64,000 nt of DNA from Sequoia sempervirens (GCA_007258455.2 VDFB02373365.1:217243765-217307764), one strand, 5' to 3'. Positions 33,111 to 46,018 are shown, counted from the first letter of the stretch. Translations and numbers: made by a program. Notes: generated by a model not told the origin, from the sequence alone.

Positions 33111-33274
33111 GGAAGAGAGAAGAAATTTTGGATAGTAGTGTAGGTAGAAGCACAAGAAACATGTCATATGTAGAGTACTTGGTGAAATGGAGAGGAAGGC
33201 CTGTTGAAGAGTCATCATGGTTATCTAAAGCTAAGGTTAACCATCTTGGTTTCCCTCTAACACCTAATAAGTGA
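33111..33274 (+). pseudogene. Element D chromodomain
   Basis: EILDSSVGRSTRNMSYVEYL, then VKWRGRPVEESSWLSKAKV and NHLGF, with the frame ending TGA at 33272-33274. The VEYLVKWRG...ESSW pattern is the chromodomain at the end of plant chromoviral integrases; it guides insertion to particular chromatin. The aromatic positions Y, W and W are kept. It identifies D as a chromovirus. Confidence 0.9.
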
Positions 33275-34434
33275 CAAGGTCACTTTTTAAATTACCCTAG
33301 GTTTCTAATGCAAGAGCATCCAGTGGTGTAAGGGAAATCTTTCATCACCCAAAAATATTGCATTTTCATTGGTTTTTAGTTTCCTTAGTTGTCTTGGGGC
33401 CCATGGTGACTCATGAAATCTTTGGGATAGTTAGAAGTTTGAAACAACCAAAAATAGTCCCCTACTATTTTTAGTAATTCAACCTATTCAAGTCATATGG
33501 ACATGTTAATTGACCCCAAGGAGTGAAAATGGAAAATAGGATTTTTGGTGAAAGTATCATCTCAAAATATTATACCATTTGGAAGATATTAAATTTTCAT
33601 CTAGAGGAATTTCTCCAATGAAGTTTAAAACTGAAAATTGAGGCCCTTCAAAGCCCCGATGCATGGTGCAAAATCTCTAATCTTTTAGATTTGGTGAAAG
33701 ATGGTTGCATATTTCTTCATAAGTTTTCCAATGATATATTACAATTGAAAATATAATGATTGAATCAAGAGTTATGGCCTCTAGAAGCCACCCCACTAAA
33801 AAGTGAATTTCATCAAAATATCTTCCTAGGAAAGAAATAAAATGACGAGACTTTTGGCACCAAAACAAAATGGAAAGTTACACTTTCTAGAAAATTCGAG
33901 GGTGGTTATTGGGTAAAATAAAAGGGTTAAGTCGGGGTTGTAGAAGGTGGATCCATTAGTGGAGATTGTGGCTTCGAATACTTTTTTTTTTTAGAGTTGA
34001 TGTTGTTGTAGTGAATCCAGCCCATGGGGTTGTAGCATTGTATGTTTTGAAATCCATAATTTCATTTTCTAAAAATAATTGAAAGTAAGTTTTTTTTGTC
34101 TCGCATCTTCTGTGTTGGTATTTATTGCTGTGATTTGTGTGGGTTATGGGCGTGTGTCCCTCAACACTTCTCTTCACTTGACTAATTCGAGAGAGAGTGT
34201 GATTGGTTGTCTCAATATCACTTAACCAGACAAAGTTTTCATAGTTGGTTCCCTCTATCGTAAGAACAATGGCCTCTTTTTCCTTTTTTTCTTTTAGATA
34301 ACACTCATTCCTTATTACTCACTTTCTTATAGCTAACCTGAGACACATCATACTGGCACAATAATTTCCAAAAATTAGCCAATATTTGATGGAAAGTATG
34401 GTGAGCACGTAGGTTCTAGAGTTAAACTTGGCAA
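33275..34434. other. Element D 3' flank, no gene
   Basis: Sequence after the D pol stop, presumably its 3' LTR or UTR. No matching 5' LTR was found, so ends are undefined. The short frames here show no known domain. Confidence 0.35.
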
Positions 34435-34445
34435 CTTTGATACCA
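34435..34445 (-). promoter_or_regulatory. Primer-binding-like site of element H
   Basis: TGGTATCAAAG on the minus strand, two bases after an LTR end TGTTACA. It differs by one base from TGGTATCAGAG, the usual plant initiator tRNA-Met primer site. Confidence 0.6.
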
Positions 34446-34447
34446 CA

Positions 34448-37025
34448 TGTAACATGCCAATTGTTCTACAAAGATAAATTCTCTAAGTTTTATCTTCAAG
34501 TAAATAAACTAGGTACATTTCCCAATTCAATAAAAAAAATTCTTCCAAAGGGAGATTTAATGAGCACATAGAACACAACAATATTTCCAAACATTTATTT
34601 CATTTATAATGTAAACATTTACATCTTTCAAAGATGGATTACAATTAAAACATACATAGCTCTTCTTTGCTTCCTTCGATAATAGATGTACAATAATTCA
34701 AGAAGATTCCCTCAAACCTTGGTTGCCAACTGAAGAGGGGAAGCATCACTCAAGTACTTTTCTGCTAACCATATACTTTTATGTGGTCCTTTGCACATCT
34801 ACCACATAGAGTAAGATTTCCCTCCCTTCAAAGAGGAAGTTGGTTTGATAACCTCATAAATGTAGCCTATCTAAACTCAGTGTTGTACCCTATATGAATA
34901 GAACTTTTATACATCCTAACATGTATGAAAATCATGAAATAACATGCATAAAAGGTACACAGTGAAATTGAAAACATAGCCAATAGAAAATTACACTACT
35001 TTGACCAAATTTTCATATAAAAAGTCATCCTAGATCGCATACTCTTCTGTAGATCAATTTGTCTAAAGATCATTTATACACTATGCATAGGTAATCCCTT
35101 CATGAGGTAATATTTAACCATAGTAACAACCTATTCCTCTTATGTTTATAACATATCTACTAAGTAGATTCATACACATAAGCTATTTCCAATGCAAGAT
35201 TTCCATAGCTACTTAAGCATCTTCATTTCATAGTATATAATACTAATGAATGCAATCACTCCTTAATATGAAGTATGTACAAACACTTCAAATAAAGCTT
35301 CACACAAAAATGGAGGATATTATCTAGTTCCTTCCAATTTCAAAGTAAGAAACATAATTCTTCCCTATTCAAGAAAATTAAGGAGTTATCACACAAGAAA
35401 ACAATAACATTCAGTATTTTGAAAGCATGCATATAAATAAAGAAAAAATTCAACATGCTTGTAATAAACTTAATCCAATTGAATGAGTCGACTCCTAGTT
35501 CAATCCCTCCAAGAGAAATTATTCCAACCCTCCAATAAAAATATCTCTCAAACACTATCCTCACAATTAACTCACCTCACAATGATAACTCTCAGTAAGA
35601 ACAAGTAGGTAAAATGTAGTAGAATAGAAGTGATTTGGGTATCCAAATGAGGTGAAGGATGCCTCTATTTATACAAAAAAAATGATACATCATAGCCTAC
35701 AAACTAGTTAATCAATATGTCCCTTCTCAACTTAGCTTAATCGACTCAGCAATAAAAATAGAATGGTGGTAGAGTTTAAACTCAATACTCAGCAAAATAG
35801 AATAGTAGGTCAATTCCCTTCATTCCAACAACATGTTGACCAACTCATATATGCATATGTTTAAAAACAAAAAATTGACTTTTAGGAAAAAATACTTCTA
35901 TTTGGTTTATACAATTCATAAGTTGGCACCACCAAAATTCCTCATTCCCTATTAATTTGGTCATTGTCATTACATAGAAGAATAAGTCTTATTCTCACCT
36001 TTGTGTTCAAATCTTTTGACTTGGTCTTTTTTATTACATTTATCACTTAATAGAGGTGTTGAATACATTTAAATTATTTCATATCGACTTCCAAGTACAT
36101 GGAAATCTCTTCTTCCTTCGCATTTACACGCATTATTCATTGTTGTTCATATTTACATCATAAGCTAAGTTATATGCATTGAAAGAAATATTCCATGGCT
36201 TGGGTTTATAACACATATATGTGCTATGTTTTATCAGCACTATCAATACTTATATGTGCTTTGTAAAGAAAACACTAATGATACTTTCATTCGAGAATTT
36301 CATCATATATATTAACATGTGTGTGTGTGTGTATATATATATATTCACCAACAACTATCACAATAATAAACCATTTAATATTCGAATGCATATTTCTATG
36401 CTATCATTTATAAAAAATAATATTATATGTATATACTTATATACATATATACATATGCATACATTATATTATGTTGATACATATACTTATGTTAATGTGT
36501 GTATATATGTGTATATATGCATATATCACATTTATACATTTACTTGTACAATCAAGCACATGTACTTGCCAACTTATCAATAGTCACATATACATTCAAT
36601 GTATATATCCATATATATATATATATGTCTATTTGTCCATTTTATACCCTCATGCCCATAAGAAATCCATCCATGAGCATGCATAGGTATGTATACTATC
36701 ATATACTCATGTACATATTAACTCATCTGCATGGGCTTATCATCGACATGCATATGTATACATATATACATTCTATATATATTTCTAATTGATTACATAA
36801 AAAAACATATAAGAAAGACCTTACACATACCAAGCACTTAACACAAATAAAAAAACTCTCACTTGAGATAACAACCTATGTAATACAAGAACAAACCATA
36901 CTAAGGAATGACTTACCAATTTATTGAAACTATGAATTGACTTAACCATTCCATATGTGAGTGTGTGAAAGTTTAGTTTAGGCCTTGTTAAGGGTTACTA
37001 GAACAAATCCTTCTCCTGAGTGATA
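34448..37025 (-). mobile_element. Element H LTR (single copy in window)
   Basis: Inferred LTR on the minus strand. Its 3' end TGTTACA (34448-34454) is followed by a tRNA-Met-like primer site. A TATA box TATAAATAG lies at 35665-35673 (minus). Its 5' end near 37025 follows a purine tract, AGAAGAGAGGGGGAG (37026-37040, minus). The start reads TATCAC where TGTCAC would be normal. Element F is inserted just beyond the purine tract. No second copy is visible, so the boundaries rest on motifs alone. Confidence 0.5.
36299..36790. repeat. TA/CA/TG microsatellite cluster
   Basis: Runs such as (TG)n, (TA)n and mixed ATAC/ATAT units make up most of this stretch, within the U3 of element H. Overlapping Tyr/Ile/His-rich frames here are products of the repeat and not genes. 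Confidence 0.85.
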
Positions 37026-37048
37026 CTCCCCCTCTCTTCTAGATGCAT

Positions 37049-39640
37049 TGTTGGTGTTTCTCACTAATGTTCTAGCATCTCCTAAAGGGTAGCTACTCCT
37101 TATACTCAGAGACCCTAGGTCAATGGCCAATGAATAGGAGATGATTGATTGACAAGCCTCTTCTTTGCACTTTAGGCTCTGTAGGACTAGGGTAGGTATC
37201 CCTATACATTAATGTAGATCATCACACTACAATGTTGGAAGGCCTTCAATGGGATAAATCATCTATAAAACCTTCACAACTAATAATGGCTTCTAGTAGT
37301 GTGGAAAGGGAAAACATGAAAGAAAATCTAAACTACAAAAGAAAGAAATGCTTTTGAATTGAAATTTTTTTATTTTTCCTGAGCTTCGTACTATGTGAAT
37401 CAACTTGACAGTGCCTAATACACACAGAGTCAGGAATTAAATAAACTCCTACAACAGATCAACCATGTCTTCTCATAACCTTATTACCTTGTAGCAAGAA
37501 ACCAACAAAAGGACAATCAACGTGTTACTTAGTTATCCACACTGCACTACAATACCCTCGTTATCTTTATGCAAGCAATTACACCACTCCTTGAATGATA
37601 AGAAAAAATAAACATAACTAAAACAACAAATGTGTTTGAAGCATCAACACAACCCTTGATTATATTGATTCAAAAGATACTACACACAATATTTGGAAAG
37701 CATATAGATTGACATATACATTGAAGTAAAATACAAATGTTGTATGGCGGCCATCTATTGTTATTATAGAGCATAGCTCATTACATTCCCTATCTATGTC
37801 CAAAGGACTTAACCTATTCAACTTGACTAAAAAAAAAGAATTATAGAAAACATAGAAATAAAATATTATAGGGAAACACTACACCAGATCACTCAGGTTG
37901 GAGAGTAGAAGTCCCAACCCAAAACAAAACAACAAAAATTTCCTTTATAATGTAGGCATAAATTGAATTGAATTCAAAATTCTAAACTTTAACTCTAACT
38001 AGGGTTATAGAAGGATGAAGTCTAATCAGATTACAAACAACAAGAATTCCCCCCAAAATGATGCAACAACTAGACATGAATGCCCCTAACACCTCAAGCA
38101 CACTCCAACATTGATGGTGTTCTGAAAAATAAGCATGGAACCCCCAGGAAATCTATGATTAGAACATGAAGAACATACACTAAAAATAAATACAACCACT
38201 ACAACACTTCAAGAAATAAATGATGTTTCCCAACAATTAATTCAACCTTGGAAGGAGTGCAAGAATGCAATATGAAGCCATGTGGAGTTGATTTGGGAGC
38301 TAAGAAATGGACACACCATTACTGCATAGTCATTACCTGTGAACAAGAGCAACTAACCATTGGGAAATCACACTTTGAATTATGACTGTCAATTTGTCCC
38401 ACTTGTACCAATATCCAATGCCTATCGCTCATTGCCCATAACTTTAAAACCTAAATGTCAGATTTAGATCACTTTAAATTTGGGCCACTCGATCACCATC
38501 AGCATCGCATGACTCACAACAACAATGTGATTCAACTAATCATGCAATTAGGAAATACCAACTAGCTACATCTCAACACCTACTACATCACCTATCCTCT
38601 GACCTATGTCCCACTAGAGACACACGTCACTAACCCACTCACCTCGTTGAAATATTTTATTAAATATTAAGATTGAGTGGGGAGCATAGGGAATGGTCAA
38701 GATGAAACCAAGTCACCAACTAGGGACCATCGATCTAGGGGCCCACCACCTATACTAGGCTTGAAGATCACGAAACCAACACCACATACATGCCACATGC
38801 CAAAATCCAACTCACCCCGTTGCTTTTCAAAAAATAATATTTTATTCTTGTGAGGCACGTGGGGAACGACTGCGATGCATTTAAAGATTTCAATTTAGCA
38901 TTCACCATTTGATCAAGGGCCCACTTGCACACTTAAACAGTTAATACACACATGCATATAAGTCATGACTAGGTCCCCCATGGAGTGCTTCCTTACTCCT
39001 TATTGCATGATTTCCAATTCACTAACAATTGAAACCTCAGAACCTCTTGTCAAAAGTTGCAAAGTTTTGAAAACCCATGACTTGTCGATAACAAAGAGAA
39101 CCTTATTCATTCCTTCTTATCACTCCATTAGCTAAGTCACTAAGTTAGGATGTTCCAAAAGTTTAGAACCCCACGATTTAATTTAGAAACAAGTGGAATC
39201 CCATGACTTAGGAAAATCACAAAATATTTGAAGGGGCCATAGCTAGGAAAATGGCAAGCTAATGACATGAGGTCATGACTGAAAGGGATAGGGCTAAGCA
39301 TGAATACGATGCCAATGATGAAATAGGATAGAACTAGGACTTAAGGAGGGTTTTGGAAAATAATGAAGCTTAAGGGATTTTAAACCCTAAGATAAAATCC
39401 TAGTGCATGAAAAGAAAAACCCTAGTGCTCAAGAGACTCAAAATTTTGACAAAATGGCCATGGATTTTGTAGGTTCCATTAGTGGCTCCAGTTGGGGACA
39501 TCTGCTTGACAAAGTACATCGAGAATTCAAGTCTCTAGAGAATCATACCAAGAAACCATTGGGAAAAGGAGTCAACCCAATACAAAACACCTCATTTGAT
39601 AGGCCCAAGCCACCAAATGAAAAGGGGAATTAAAATTTAC
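37049..39640 (-). mobile_element. Element F 3' LTR
   Basis: Matches the right-hand copy that begins at 42323. Starts TGTTGGTG at 37049 (plus view) and ends, by inference, near 39640 at the stop of the internal ORF (CCTGTCA, that is TGACAGG on the minus strand). Preceding TGCAT may be the target duplication, but its partner is beyond the window. Length about 2.6 kb; no gene. Confidence 0.75.
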
Positions 39641-40829
39641 CCCTGTCAAACACCAAAATATTAAAGGAGTTGATCTCCTTCAACCAATAATTATTTTTGT
39701 CACACCATAGTAGCACAAGTAGCCTCTCTCTTGTAAAAACACATATGTGATTACCTTTGAACAAGTGAAAACTTTCTCCATGTTTTACATTTCTATTACA
39801 TGGTAACCACATCATATAGGCCACCTCATTGCCACCCATTGCATTTTCTAATTCTGTATTTGGTGACAAAATTTGAGAACACTGATCAACATCATAAAAA
39901 ACCTTTGTCTCTTCACACCTGCTGATCACTTCACATGAATCAAGGCCAAAAGAAAAAGAATCAAACTCACATGGAACAAAAAAATACGCCATATCATTGT
40001 GTTGAAATGTAGAGGGAAAATCATTCTCAGACAAGTCAAACTAAAAAATTTGAAGCTCAGGAACACAAGGGGAATGGGAAGCCATAAAATTACCTTGTTG
40101 CTACCCATCAAAATTGTAAGCAACATGCTTGGAGTCATCAATGTTGATGTAGACCTCATCAACACATCCATTCAAATTATGAGACACTTTGTGTGAAGAG
40201 TTATACCCTTAAGATTACCGCTCTTTTTATCCTCTTTACAATATGCTGAGGAAAATGTGTCACAAAAATTTGAACTATGGCACACATCAAGGGAGCTTAC
40301 CTCCACAACAGAACTCTGCAACAAAAAATTTAAAGCCCACTACTCATGAAGAAGACTATGAGCTACACCCCCTAAAAAAAATCTTCATATTCATCCATAT
40401 GATCCAAACAATCATACTCCTTAGGTGTAGACTCATCATAAATAACATCATTAGTTGTAGCAAAATTTACTTCTTAATTTTCACTTTTTCCTATAGTTGT
40501 ATCTATGCTATCCTCATGCAAAAATTTAGTGGAAACTTCAAAACTAGAACAAGGGACAAAAGAAGATGAGAAATCAAACAAGGGAACAACCTCATGTTCA
40601 TCACCCACAATAGACACATCTTATTCTTCCATGCTACTATTCAAACTAGTAGAACCATATCCCACATGTCCAAATTGGAAATCATCACTAGACTCGTCAT
40701 TACTACTCTCTTCCAATTGAAAGGAACCACACAAAATATCACACACATCTGATATAGAGAGAAAGCTCTCTATCTCCATTTTTTCAACATCAACAAGAGG
40801 TACATCTGTACAAAATTATTTTGTTGACT
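39630..40829 (-). pseudogene. Element F downstream coding part, unknown
   Basis: Continues the gag frame through an acidic stretch (VDVEKMEIESFLSISDVCDI, SSNDESSDDFQFGHVG) into the open block 39630-40034 (MSENDFPSTFQHNDMAYFF, ENAMGGNEVAYMMWLPCN, NIL VFDRGKF at the end). It ends on a stop that overlaps the presumed LTR start. No protease or RT motif is present. Function unknown; the conserved ending at the LTR edge suggests a real coding end. Confidence 0.45.
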
Positions 40830-41700
40830 ACTCAAAAGTAGAATCTTCACCACTGGAAGATGCATCATTGTTCTTTTCCATACCAGCCAGACACCTAGTG
40901 TAAGTACCATCACACATTTTAGACAGGAGGAAATAGCCATGCCTCTCCATCAACTTATCAATCAATGAAATCCAACCATCAATTTCTCCAACTCCTGAAG
41001 GCTTCCACCTTTGTGGAATTTTACTCATACTGGGTTCAAGTACCTCACAAAAAAAATCAACACATGTTGATTCATCTAGCTTTTTTTATTCTGGTATAAA
41101 AAACCAACATTCCATGAACTTGTCATGAAAATCAGATGGGGAATCATCCCTATGTCTTTCTATATTCCATAATACATCTAGAGGTGAGAAATTTTCAACT
41201 TTAGACTCATATACCTCTTCAACTTCCTAACTATGCAGAGAACTACAATTAGATAGATGACTGCCATTCACCTCACCAAAATGATTAGTGAATATTTCTT
41301 TAAAATTAAACCATGAGAAAATAGAATGTAAAGGTAGATTAAAAAACCAATCCTTAGCATCACCTTCTAAAGTTCTTACAAATGAATTCATGACAACATC
41401 CTCTAAACTTCTATCTGACTTTCCACCAATAATTCAATGAAATCTTGCCAATGTCTTGATGCTAATTATTCTAAAGTGCCTCTAAACTTAGGAAAATACT
41501 CCTTTGTCTCTCTTCGAATAGAATGTGGATAACCATGGATTTTACTAAAATACAAAGGTTTATATATCTCCAAAGAAAAAGGTTTCCTTTGAGGACATGG
41601 TTGTGGTTCAATCATGGAAAAATAGCTTGTAGAGGGGGAAACCATTTGGTTATACATTTTTCGTAAAATAATATCTAACCCTCTACAACTATCTACTTCA
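40830..41700 (-). pseudogene. Element F gag core (decayed)
   Basis: Minus strand: SIRRETKEYFPKFRGTLE, MNSFVRTLEGDAKDWFFNLP and HSIFSWFNFKEIFTNHFGEV, which is the Retrotrans_gag core (LxGDAxxWF..LP...SW..F...F...F). Then DFHDKFMECWFF, KLDESTCVDFFCEVLEPSMS and KIPQRWKPSGVGEIDGWISL. Stops and one frame change occur. The relation to plant Ty3 gag is clear; no pol follows. Confidence 0.75.
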
Positions 41701-42301
41701 AAATATCTAATTTCTCATTTTCCCTTTTCAACTAGTACCTTAAAGCATTGAATAAGGAACAATATTTACTAGAAATTTGTTGTATACCTTCATACAAAAT
41801 GCTACAATAGGAAAATACCTAAAAACTACTACAACCAACTCTTCTGATGATGTAAAAAATTTGTAGAGTTTCCATCTCTTTGAAAGAGGAAAACATCTTC
41901 AAGAAGTAAAGAGATCCTTCCAAGATCAATATATTTTTGAGTTCTCTCCACCAATAGAGCATCAAACTTCAAGAACACACCAGAAATGTCTCAACAACCT
42001 CCTTCTTCAAGTATGTAGGTCCCTTTGCAAATCTCTATCTTCCTCAATAAGGTAGAGCATATTTGTAGTTGCTCACCCAAAGATTCATGCACTTCTCTTT
42101 ATCTTGCTCAGAGCATGTGGTTCACAATGAGGTAGAGCATATATTCATTTTCTCACCCAAATATTTCTTTTTTTCCTCCTCGACAAAGTTACCAATCTAG
42201 TGACTCGGATGTGCCAATAAGAGCCCATAATTATCAATCTCTAGTTACAAATTTGGATGACTCTTTTGATAATACTATCTGCAACAAAAATAATAAGTTC
42301 A
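41701..42301 (-). other. Element F leader, no gene
   Basis: Non-coding stretch between the primer site and gag. It includes two related segments with GAGGTAGAGCAT (about 42050 and 42130 in plus view), a minor local duplication. Confidence 0.4.
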
Positions 42302-42319
42302 TCCCTAGTAGAGTCACCA
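42302..42319 (-). promoter_or_regulatory. Primer-binding site of element F
   Basis: TGGTGACTCTACTAGGGA on the minus strand, three bases inside the LTR edge at 42323. It matches the TGGCGACTC start of tRNA-Arg-type plant primer sites except for a C-to-T change at the CpG. Confidence 0.65.
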
Positions 42320-42322
42320 ATC

Positions 42323-42831
42323 TGTTGGTGTTTCCAATTGATGGTCTAGCATCTCCTAAAGGGTAGCTACTCCTTATACGTAGAGACTCTATGTCAGTGG
42401 CCAACAAATAGGAGATGACTGATTAGCAAGCATCTCCTCTACACTTTAGGCTCTACGGGACCAAGGTGGGTATGCCTATACATTAATGTAGATCATCACA
42501 CTACAATGGTGGAAGGAGTTCAATGGGCTAAATCATCTATACAACCTTCACTACTAATAATGGCTTCTGGTAGTGTGGAAAGGGAAAACATGGAAGCAAA
42601 TCTAAACTAAGAAAGTAGGAAATGTTTTTGAATCAAAAGTTTTTTATTCTACCCTAGCTTCATACTTTGTGAATCTCCTTGACTAGTGTGTAATCCACAT
42701 AGAGTCAGGAATGAAATAAAATCCTACAATAGATCAACCATGGCTTCTCATAATCCTACTACCTTGCAGTAGGAAACCAACAAAAATAAAATCAGCATGT
42801 TACTTAGTTATCCACACTGCAATACAATACC
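42323..42831 (-). mobile_element. Element F 5' LTR, segment 1
   Basis: Matches 37049-37555. Interrupted at 42831 by the solo LTR 42832-43983. The LTR resumes at 43989-44330 and again at 49123-49831. Confidence 0.85.
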
Positions 42832-43983
42832 TGTTGGCATATGGCTTTGAGCAATCGTTTTTGGCTACTTGTGTTGTCATTGATGGAAATTGGCGTCAGA
42901 TGTATCGTCCACAGTGTTAGTATTGCTCCTACTAGCAAGGGAAGTAAGATTTTGCAATCTTCCTATGGAAAGAATGAAGAATAGGACATCCAGTTGACAA
43001 GCTGATCTGATCAATTTACCGGATCATTATTCTATGGTGTGGATCTCCAGGGAATTCTTCCTAGCATGTGTACTATCCTATAGGTGATTTTTTGTGGTGT
43101 TGCATTAGTCGGAGTTCGAGTTAAGAGGTTCAGTAGTATGGTTCATGATTTATTCTCTCATTGTGGCCAACATGTTTTATATGGCGTATCGCAGATGTAT
43201 GTGGAGTATGTATTTAGTTATTTCTTATGTTTTGAACTTTGTTTTGGGTCCCTACTAAAGTCTAGCCAACTTGTGAGGGAATGTATCAACTCTAATTAAT
43301 GATTTGAGCTGACATAAGCAAGAATATTATATTTTGATGTGAAGCTGACATACAATGAATTCCTAATTAGCGGATATATAAAGGAGATCAAAGAATCATT
43401 TTGGTGTGTGTGAAGTAGTTGTGAAAAATATAGAAGTGTATGTGAAGAAGAATGAGAAAATGGACAAATCAATTATTTGAGGAAAAAAAGGTTTTGTATG
43501 CCGACCAAGGTAAAGCAGAGTAGAGCATAGTAGGGAAGAAGTGTGAATTGGATAGAAATATCTAGAATCTGATTGTGCGCCTAATTGGAACTAAATCCAA
43601 GCATTTGTAGATGCTACTCTCTCTCAGTTCAAGATTTTTTTGTAATTTCAATTATACTTTGTAAGCCATTGAGCCTTTCTCTCTTTTGAGCAATGAGCTC
43701 TAGGCAGTGTACCTGAATGCAAGTGTATTCCCCTTTCATCATACTTTTAATAGAGTATACTTTGTGGATTAATCTCCACCGTGGTGTTTCCCCTAATAGG
43801 GTTTCCACGTAAAAATCCTAGTGTTATGGTGTTCTTTAATGTGATTGCATGTTTTCTTCTATTTATGTGTTGTGAATGCTATTGAGGGTTTAATTATTGT
43901 TGTTGATGGTTTAATATTTGATTTGAAAATTAAATATTATGGAACACTGATTCAACCCCTCTCAATGTTCCTAGTGTCCAACA
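42832..43983. mobile_element. Solo LTR inside element F 5' LTR
   Basis: 1,152 bp, TGTTGGCATATGG at the left and GTGTCCAACA at the right, with target duplication ATACC (42827-42831) and ATACT (43984-43988), one mismatch. The ACCCCTCTCAATGTTCC string near the right end is typical of plant Copia LTR ends, so I suspect Copia. The 71-codon frame at 43084-43299 has no recognised content. Confidence 0.8.
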
Positions 43984-43988
43984 ATACT

Positions 43989-44330
43989 TTCATTATCTCT
44001 ATGCAAGAAATTACACCAGTCCTTGAATGATAGGAAAGCATAAACATAACTCAAACAATAAATGTGTTTGAAGCATCAACACAACCCTTTTATATTGATT
44101 CAAAAGATATTGCACACAATATTTGGAGAACATACAGATTGACATATACATTGAAGGAGAATAAAAATGATGTATGGCAAACATCTATTGTTATTATAGA
44201 GTGTAGCTCATTACATTCCCTATCTATGTCCAAAGGAATTACCCTATTCAACTTGACTCAAAGCAAAGAATTATAGAAAGCATAGAAACAAAATTTGGTA
44301 GGGAAACACTACACCAGACCACTCAGGTTG
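43989..44330 (-). mobile_element. Element F 5' LTR, segment 2
   Basis: Continues the match to the left LTR (37560-37907), ending ACTCAGGTTG where insertion G begins. Confidence 0.85.
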
Positions 44331-45520
44331 TGATGGAACTTCAAATTTTTGCTCCTTATGTTCCATTCCTACCCTACCTGGTGTTACTGGTCTTTCATGG
44401 TGTTGGAAATTTCTTAGGGTTGGGGTTTTAGCTTTGCCTACATGTAAACCCTTGGGTATGTGTAGGATCATGATGGGCCAAAAAGTGGCTGACAACTATT
44501 TTTTTACCCAAAATTGATGAAATGAAAAGGGTTTTTAAAGGAGATTCTCAGCTTTCCACCAATATAAATTATGATTTATTTTGAATTTAATAAGTAATTA
44601 TTATTCATTTTCTATTCAAATTACAACTAAAGTCCTGATTGATAGACTAATTGAAAAACATCTGTAGCTTTCAAACGGTACCACATTTTTTGAATCCAAA
44701 ACATGTGTCACATTCTATGCTTCACATAATATAGGATTAAAAAAAGAAAAGTTGAATTTCACAAAGTTTTGACCAAGTTAAGGTGGTCAGATATACGAGT
44801 TTTTATATTTGTTAAAAAGTTATAATAAAAAATTCATAATTAATTGTTTTCTTAGAAAAAAATTACAAAAAAATATGCATTACATCGGGGCATGAGTCCT
44901 CTACTTATATCTAAAATATTATAAAAAAATATTATCATTTTGTTGTGGTTAGGGTGGTTAGACAAACACCTACTTCTTATTTCTTCCCTGAAATTTAAGT
45001 ACCACTCCATTGAAATTTCAAATTTTCACCAAATAGATTTTTTTCTTTTTTATACAAACCTAGTAGTTTAGAAACTACATTCAATTTGTTATATATTCTA
45101 TTCTTACATATTTTTGAAATAATATAGAGAATTTATTCAAATTTTTATGTCAAGTTTCCTAACTCTAATTTTTCTGAATTTTTTGTCACATAAGGGCCTT
45201 TTTTTTCATGATGATCCCACACATACCCCCTTGTGTTTATTTTATGCCTTGGTTGGGATCTATTTCATTGTTACTTTTTGAGGGGTTTTAAAATGACTTA
45301 TGTTCTATCATTTCATCTAGGCTTGGTTCCTTTGGTCTTAATTTTTATTTCCTCTGAGAGTTTTATTTTCCTAAGTCTTGGTTGGCCTCGTGTTGCTTAA
45401 TTTAAAAACAACTTATGGCGTTGTTTACCGTTTGCCTAGTAATGTCCCCTTGTCCTTTTAATAAATTTTTTATTTTGCAAAAGGATGAAATTTGCGTGAA
45501 AATTGATCAACTACCATTTG
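44331..45520. other. 5' part of insertion G, no gene
   Basis: AT-rich, no open frame of note, several T runs. Confidence 0.4.
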
Positions 45521-46018
45521 ATCTCAGTCATTCCCCGCCATCTCGCGATGACCACACCATAGTGCTTTGGTTGATTGTGATATCATAGGTGGGTGCCACG
45601 TGGCCCTTTGGCATGGACGAAGGAGATAAGTTTGGTCGACCGTCAATCAATTATCATCAGATCTCAACAGTTTCCCACCATCGCATGATCAGGAGTTACA
45701 AGGTATTTACTGATCATGATATCATAGGTGGGTGCCACGTGTCTCATCTGATGAAGCCGAAAGAATAAAGGAAATACTGTCTGGCCTTAATACATTAAAA
45801 GGCAGGTTACTAAAGCTTTCTTGAGACGCACATGTTCTAAATCAACGGATCTGTTATAATCAAGGTGGGAAAGTTGCTCGATGGTTAATGACAAGGCTAG
45901 TGACTGTGTTGAAGGAATGAGATCATTGATGCTCAAGATCTATAGTTGCCCACCATCGCATGATCCAAAGTTGTAGGATCTTTAATGATCGTGATATCAC
46001 GGGCGACCACCACGTGGA
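45521..46018 (+). repeat. Repeat array with G-box motifs in insertion G
   Basis: Three recognisable units of about 80-85 bp start at 45521, 45661 and 45938; the spacings of 140 and 277 suggest a period near 139 with one eroded unit between. Each has CCACCATCGCATGATC-like and GATATCATAGGTGGGTG-like parts. Each ends in CCACGTG (GCCACGTGGC at 45595-45604, GCCACGTG at 45734-45741, CCACGTGG at 46010-46017), the plant G-box core bound by bZIP and bHLH factors. Confidence 0.7.

Noticed and set aside
22290..33274. TAG and TAA at Gln positions could mean a variant genetic code with UAR read as Gln.
   Set aside because: TGA also appears at Arg (CGA) positions, and TAG at a Trp position (about 25710). 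Frameshifts are frequent too. All stops are single transitions, so methylation-driven decay explains them better; the elements are typical of seed plants.
34435..34445. A tRNA gene at primer-site-like motifs.
   Set aside because: Only the 3'-end complement is present; there is no cloverleaf sequence around it or around the other primer-like sites.
36221..36792. Overlapping open frames of 71-120 codons.
   Set aside because: They are Tyr/Ile/His-rich translations of a TA/CA microsatellite, without any gene-like composition.
43084..43299. A 71-codon frame inside the solo LTR as a small gene.
   Set aside because: It lies wholly in a solo LTR, has no matching family and is of a length expected by chance.
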